A stretch of DNA of 24,429 nt from Methanomicrobiales archaeon. GTDB lineage: Archaea; Halobacteriota; Methanomicrobia; Methanomicrobiales; Methanospirillaceae. The position numbers were made by a program, and so were the translations under genes. The stretch is taken from positions 1 to 24,429 of the forward strand of contig JAAEES010000002.1 of the NCBI GenBank assembly GCA_013415575.1, read 5' to 3'. Within the stretch, counting starts at the first letter, position 1. Every line of letters begins with the position of its first letter. Positions 21,836 through 24,429 of this stretch are shown here, piece by piece. The notes below the pieces were generated by a model, which saw only the letters and a program-made list of their open reading frames with translations, searched no databases and was not told where the DNA came from.

Positions 21836-22333
21836 ATGGAATCAGGAAAAACCAGGTTGATCGAATCGGTTCCGATCCTTATCGGGTCCATCATACTCTG
21901 TAACCTTGCAGGCCTTCTCGGGACTCTGGTGACGACTACCGGGCCGGGATCCTGGTATGATATGCTGGTAAAACCGTCCTTCAATCCCCCTTCATGGGTA
22001 TTCGGACCGGCCTGGACCCTCCTCTATATTCTGATGGGGATCTCCCTGTATCTCGTGCTGATGGAGTGGAGGGAGGGAACCGAAGTCCGTATTCCGCTCA
22101 CAATGTTCGGTATCCAGCTCGTACTCAATGCCCTGTGGTCGTTCCTCTTCTTCGGCCTCCAGTCTCCAGCAGCCGGTCTTGCAGGGATCCTCATTCTCTG
22201 GGCATTCATTGTGGCAACCATTGTGACCTTCTTCAGGGTCAGCCGCCCGGCAGCGTTCCTCCTCATTCCCTACCTTGCCTGGGTATCCTTTGCCTCGCTC
22301 CTGAACTATGCCATCTTCACCCTGAATCCCTGA
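21836..22333 (+). CDS. tspO: TspO/MBR-family membrane protein
   Basis: The 165-aa protein has five membrane helices and the family motifs: WYDMLVKPSFNPPSWVFGP (about residues 40-58), WTLLYILMGISLYLV (about 60-74), QLVLNALWSFLFFGLQSP (about 95-112) and IPYLAWVSFASLLNYAIF (about 144-161). TspO binds tetrapyrroles and sterol-like ligands and is implicated in porphyrin transport, breakdown or stress signalling. In a methanogen the tetrapyrrole pool is dominated by F430, sirohaem and cobamides, so one of these is a reasonable ligand (inference). It begins 41 bases after the HDAC-family gene with no obvious ribosome binding site. It may be co-transcribed with that gene. Confidence 0.92.
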   Translation: MESGKTRLIESVPILIGSIILCNLAGLLGTLVTTTGPGSWYDMLVKPSFNPPSWVFGPAWTLLYILMGISLYLVLMEWREGTEVRIPLTMFGIQLVLNALWSFLFFGLQSPAAGLAGILILWAFIVATIVTFFRVSRPAAFLLIPYLAWVSFASLLNYAIFTLNP

Positions 22334-22372
22334 ACCGTGATATCAAGATGCACTCACTCATGGACTTCCCAT

Positions 22373-22391
22373 AGGGCGGGGACAGCGCCCT
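22373..22391. terminator. Hairpin AGGGCG-N7-CGCCCT between convergent genes
   Basis: A perfect 6-base-pair GC-rich stem with a GGGACAG loop lies between the tspO stop and the convergent acyl-CoA synthetase stop. No T-run follows on the plus strand. On the minus strand a separate T5 run (22448-22452) lies 27 bases past the synthetase stop. Confidence 0.4.
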
Positions 22392-22478
22392 GTATGGCTT
22401 ATCCGAAAAGGTAGATTTCCAGGGCAGTTACCCCCTTGTTTCACCTTAAAAATAGGCAGGGGCCGATTCCGGTCTCAA

Positions 22479-24353
22479 TCACCGTTTCGGATATCCTAAT
22501 GTTGCAAGGCTTTCAGTAATCTCGCCGAGAACGGCAGGATCGTCAATAGTGGCCGGAACCCGGTATTCGGTACCGTCAGCAATTTTTTTCATGGTCCCCC
22601 GGAGGATCTTTCCCGACCGCGTCTTTGGCAGGCGTTTTACCACCACAGCAGTCTTGAACGAGGCGATCGGGCCGATCTTCTCCCGCACCATCCTGACCAG
22701 CTCGCGGGTGATTTCGTTCTGATCCCGGGTAACCCCCGCCTTGAGGACGATGAACCCGACCGGGATCTCACCTTTCACCGCATCGGCGACGCCGGTTACT
22801 GCACACTCCGCAACATCGGGATGAGAAGCCAGCACCTCTTCCATAGCACCGGTCGACAGCCGGTGTCCGGCTGTATTGATGATATCATCGGTCCGGCCCA
22901 TGATCCAGAGGTATCCGTCGTCATCGATGAACCCTGCATCACCGGTCAGGTAGTATCCCGGATACTCCGAGAGGTACGTCCTGATATAGTCCTGGTCATT
23001 GTTCCAGAGCGTGGTGAGACAACCAGGGGGCAGCGGGAGACGTATCACGATGGTGCCCGTCTTTCCCGGGGGAAGCTCGGTCCCGTGGTCATCAAGTACG
23101 TGGACATCATAGCCGGGCACCGGTTTTGTGCAGGATCCCGGCTTCACCGGAAAGAGCTCCAGTCCTGCCGGATTGGCGCCAATCGCCCAGCCGGTCTCGG
23201 TCTGCCACCAGTGGTCGATAACCGGGACATCGAGCCGTTCCTTTGCCCATGCGAGAGTGTCGGGATCGCACCGCTCTCCAGCCAGAAAGAGCATCCTGAA
23301 TCCCGAGAGATCGTAACGGCGGATATGGGATCCTGCCGGATCTTCCCGTTTGATGGCCCGGAATGCCGTGGGGGCGGTGAAGAGCACTGAAACTCCGTGC
23401 TCGGCGATGACCCGCCAGAAAGCTCCCGGGTCGGGGGTTCCAACCGACTTTCCCTCATACAGGACGGTGGTACAGCCGTAGGCAAGGGGAGCATAGACGA
23501 TATAGGAATGCCCGACCACCCACCCCACATCTGAAGCGGCCCAGAACACCTCTCCGGGGGAAAGCCCGTAAATATTCTTCATGCTCCATTTCAGGGCAAC
23601 AAGATGCCCTCCGTTATCCCTGACCACCCCTTTCGGAATTCCGGTGGTCCCGGACGTGTAAAGAATATAAAGGGGATCCGTTGCCGCCACCGGGACGCAC
23701 TCTGCCGGCGGGGCATCCATGAGCTCCTCCCAGGTCCGGTCTCGTCCCCTGATGAGGGGTGCATACTCCTCTGGCCGCTGGAGAATGACACAGGCCTCAG
23801 GACTCGTGCCGGACTGCTCGATTGCACTATCCAGGAGCGGCTTGTAGGGGATGATCCGGTTTACCTCGATCCCGCATGAGGCCGAGAGGATAACTTTCGG
23901 CTGTGCGTCCCTGATACGTGCCGCAAGCTCACGTGCTGCGAACCCCCCGAACACCACCGAATGGATGGCGCCGATCCGTGCACAGGCAAGCATAGCGATG
24001 ACCGTCTCCGGGACCATCGGCATGTAGATGACCACCCGATCACCTTTCGTGACCCCGAGCTCACGAAGCCCACCTGCACACCGGGCAACGAGGTCACGGA
24101 GTTCCCGGTAACTATAGTGGCGAATGGTCCGGGTCACGGGACTGTCATAAATCAGTGCAGTACGGGATCCCGCACCGCGTTCAACGTGTATATCGAGGCA
24201 GTTTCTGCAGGTATTCAGCACCCCGCCGGAAAACCACGAATAGAACGGCGGATGACTGCCGTTCAGCACAGAATCCCATGTATTCTCCCATAAAACCGCC
24301 CCGGCAGCTTTTCCCCAGAATTCTCCGGGATCCTCGATTGACTGCCGGTACAT
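22479..24353 (-). CDS. AMP-forming acyl-CoA synthetase, propionyl-CoA synthetase (PrpE)-like
   Basis: The 624-aa ANL-superfamily enzyme has SIEDPGEFWG at the N-terminus, the ATP-binding YTSGTTGIPKG, HWWQTETGW, the hinge region GRTDDIINTAGHRLS and the catalytic-lysine motif TRSGKILRG (Lys582). It activates a short fatty acid with ATP to acyl-AMP, then to acyl-CoA. HWWQTETGW-AIGANPAGLE and VKPGSCTKPVPGYDV resemble PrpE/ACSS3 more than acetyl-CoA synthetase, so propionate or a similar acid is the likely substrate; acetate is possible. The annotated ATG at 24353 is the only standard start in the open frame. The ten codons before it, back to a TGA at 24384-24386, also look coding (AEDYDS) and match where relatives begin, so the true start may be upstream and non-canonical. 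Confidence 0.9.
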   Translation of the reverse strand: MYRQSIEDPGEFWGKAAGAVLWENTWDSVLNGSHPPFYSWFSGGVLNTCRNCLDIHVERGAGSRTALIYDSPVTRTIRHYSYRELRDLVARCAGGLRELGVTKGDRVVIYMPMVPETVIAMLACARIGAIHSVVFGGFAARELAARIRDAQPKVILSASCGIEVNRIIPYKPLLDSAIEQSGTSPEACVILQRPEEYAPLIRGRDRTWEELMDAPPAECVPVAATDPLYILYTSGTTGIPKGVVRDNGGHLVALKWSMKNIYGLSPGEVFWAASDVGWVVGHSYIVYAPLAYGCTTVLYEGKSVGTPDPGAFWRVIAEHGVSVLFTAPTAFRAIKREDPAGSHIRRYDLSGFRMLFLAGERCDPDTLAWAKERLDVPVIDHWWQTETGWAIGANPAGLELFPVKPGSCTKPVPGYDVHVLDDHGTELPPGKTGTIVIRLPLPPGCLTTLWNNDQDYIRTYLSEYPGYYLTGDAGFIDDDGYLWIMGRTDDIINTAGHRLSTGAMEEVLASHPDVAECAVTGVADAVKGEIPVGFIVLKAGVTRDQNEITRELVRMVREKIGPIASFKTAVVVKRLPKTRSGKILRGTMKKIADGTEYRVPATIDDPAVLGEITESLATLGYPKR

Positions 24354-24429
24354 TGAATCATAGTCTTCTGCTACAATGACCGCTCACCCTGTCATGTTAT
24401 GGCATGGCAATAATTTCTTCGGTGCGGTC

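Noticed and set aside
1..24429. CRISPR arrays, tRNA or rRNA genes, transposons, or prophage genes
   Set aside because: I saw no direct repeat array, no cloverleaf-like gene, no transposase or integrase motif, and no flanking inverted repeats.

Overview
The window looks like chromosomal DNA from a methanogenic euryarchaeon, most likely of the order Methanomicrobiales. That is an inference from gene content and base composition; no marker gene such as rRNA or mcrA is present. Supporting signs are archaeal TATA boxes about 26 bases upstream of several starts (leaderless or short-leader transcripts), T-run terminators, a stand-alone HxlB-type isomerase, a MoeB/MoaD/MoaE cluster, a surface protein made of PEGA repeats, and a nitrogenase-like component 1 protein. 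G+C is moderately high (estimated by eye at mid-50s percent). I see no rRNA, tRNA, CRISPR array, insertion sequence or prophage, and the gene order looks like ordinary dense chromosome.

Layout. 1-1954 (-): a membrane sensor histidine kinase with an extracellular solute-binding domain, cut by the left edge. 2181-2690 (+): a small membrane protein. 2973-6494 (+): 6-phospho-3-hexuloisomerase, an unknown 178-aa protein, an archaeal phosphoribosyltransferase, ribonuclease III and a universal stress protein. 6793-7434 (+): NAD(P)H:quinone-oxidoreductase-like flavoprotein, convergent with a small membrane protein (7464-7856, -). 8073-8495 (-) PsiE-like and 8623-9906 (+) PEGA protein are divergent. 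9931-12370 (-): moeB-moaD-moaE-GNAT, then a separate HNH-like protein. Divergent from moeB are larE and a TauE/SafE permease (12477-14117, +). 14141-14761 (-) VanZ/YjdF-like protein and 14943-16118 (+) nitrogenase-like component 1 are divergent. On the minus strand follow a 44-aa acidic protein (16282-16414), DNA polymerase IV and a PHP-domain protein (16479-18527), and the agmatine-to-putrescine pair (18782-20701). A histone-deacetylase-family hydrolase (20874-21794, +) and TspO (21836-22333, +) come next, then a propionyl-CoA-synthetase-like enzyme (22479-24353, -).

How they fit together. Three themes stand out. (1) Sulfur handling and cofactor assembly: MoeB adenylates the MoaD C-terminal GG, MoaE uses the thiocarboxylated MoaD, and the divergent larE-tauE pair adds a sulfur transferase with three cysteines and a sulfur-anion-type permease. 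(2) Polyamines: agmatine deiminase and N-carbamoylputrescine amidase form an operon, and the adjacent divergent HDAC-fold enzyme could be an acetylpolyamine deacetylase. (3) RNA/DNA processing: a patchily distributed archaeal RNase III lacking one catalytic aspartate and carrying a structured leader, and a PHP-DinB pair with a palindrome between its TATA box and start codon.

The most unusual single gene is the orphan nitrogenase-like component 1 (14943-16118). It keeps the three cluster-type cysteines and, in my by-eye alignment, a cysteine in register with the NifD cofactor ligand, but no reductase partner lies in the window. After the gene calls below, no stretch longer than about 300 bases is left without a gene.
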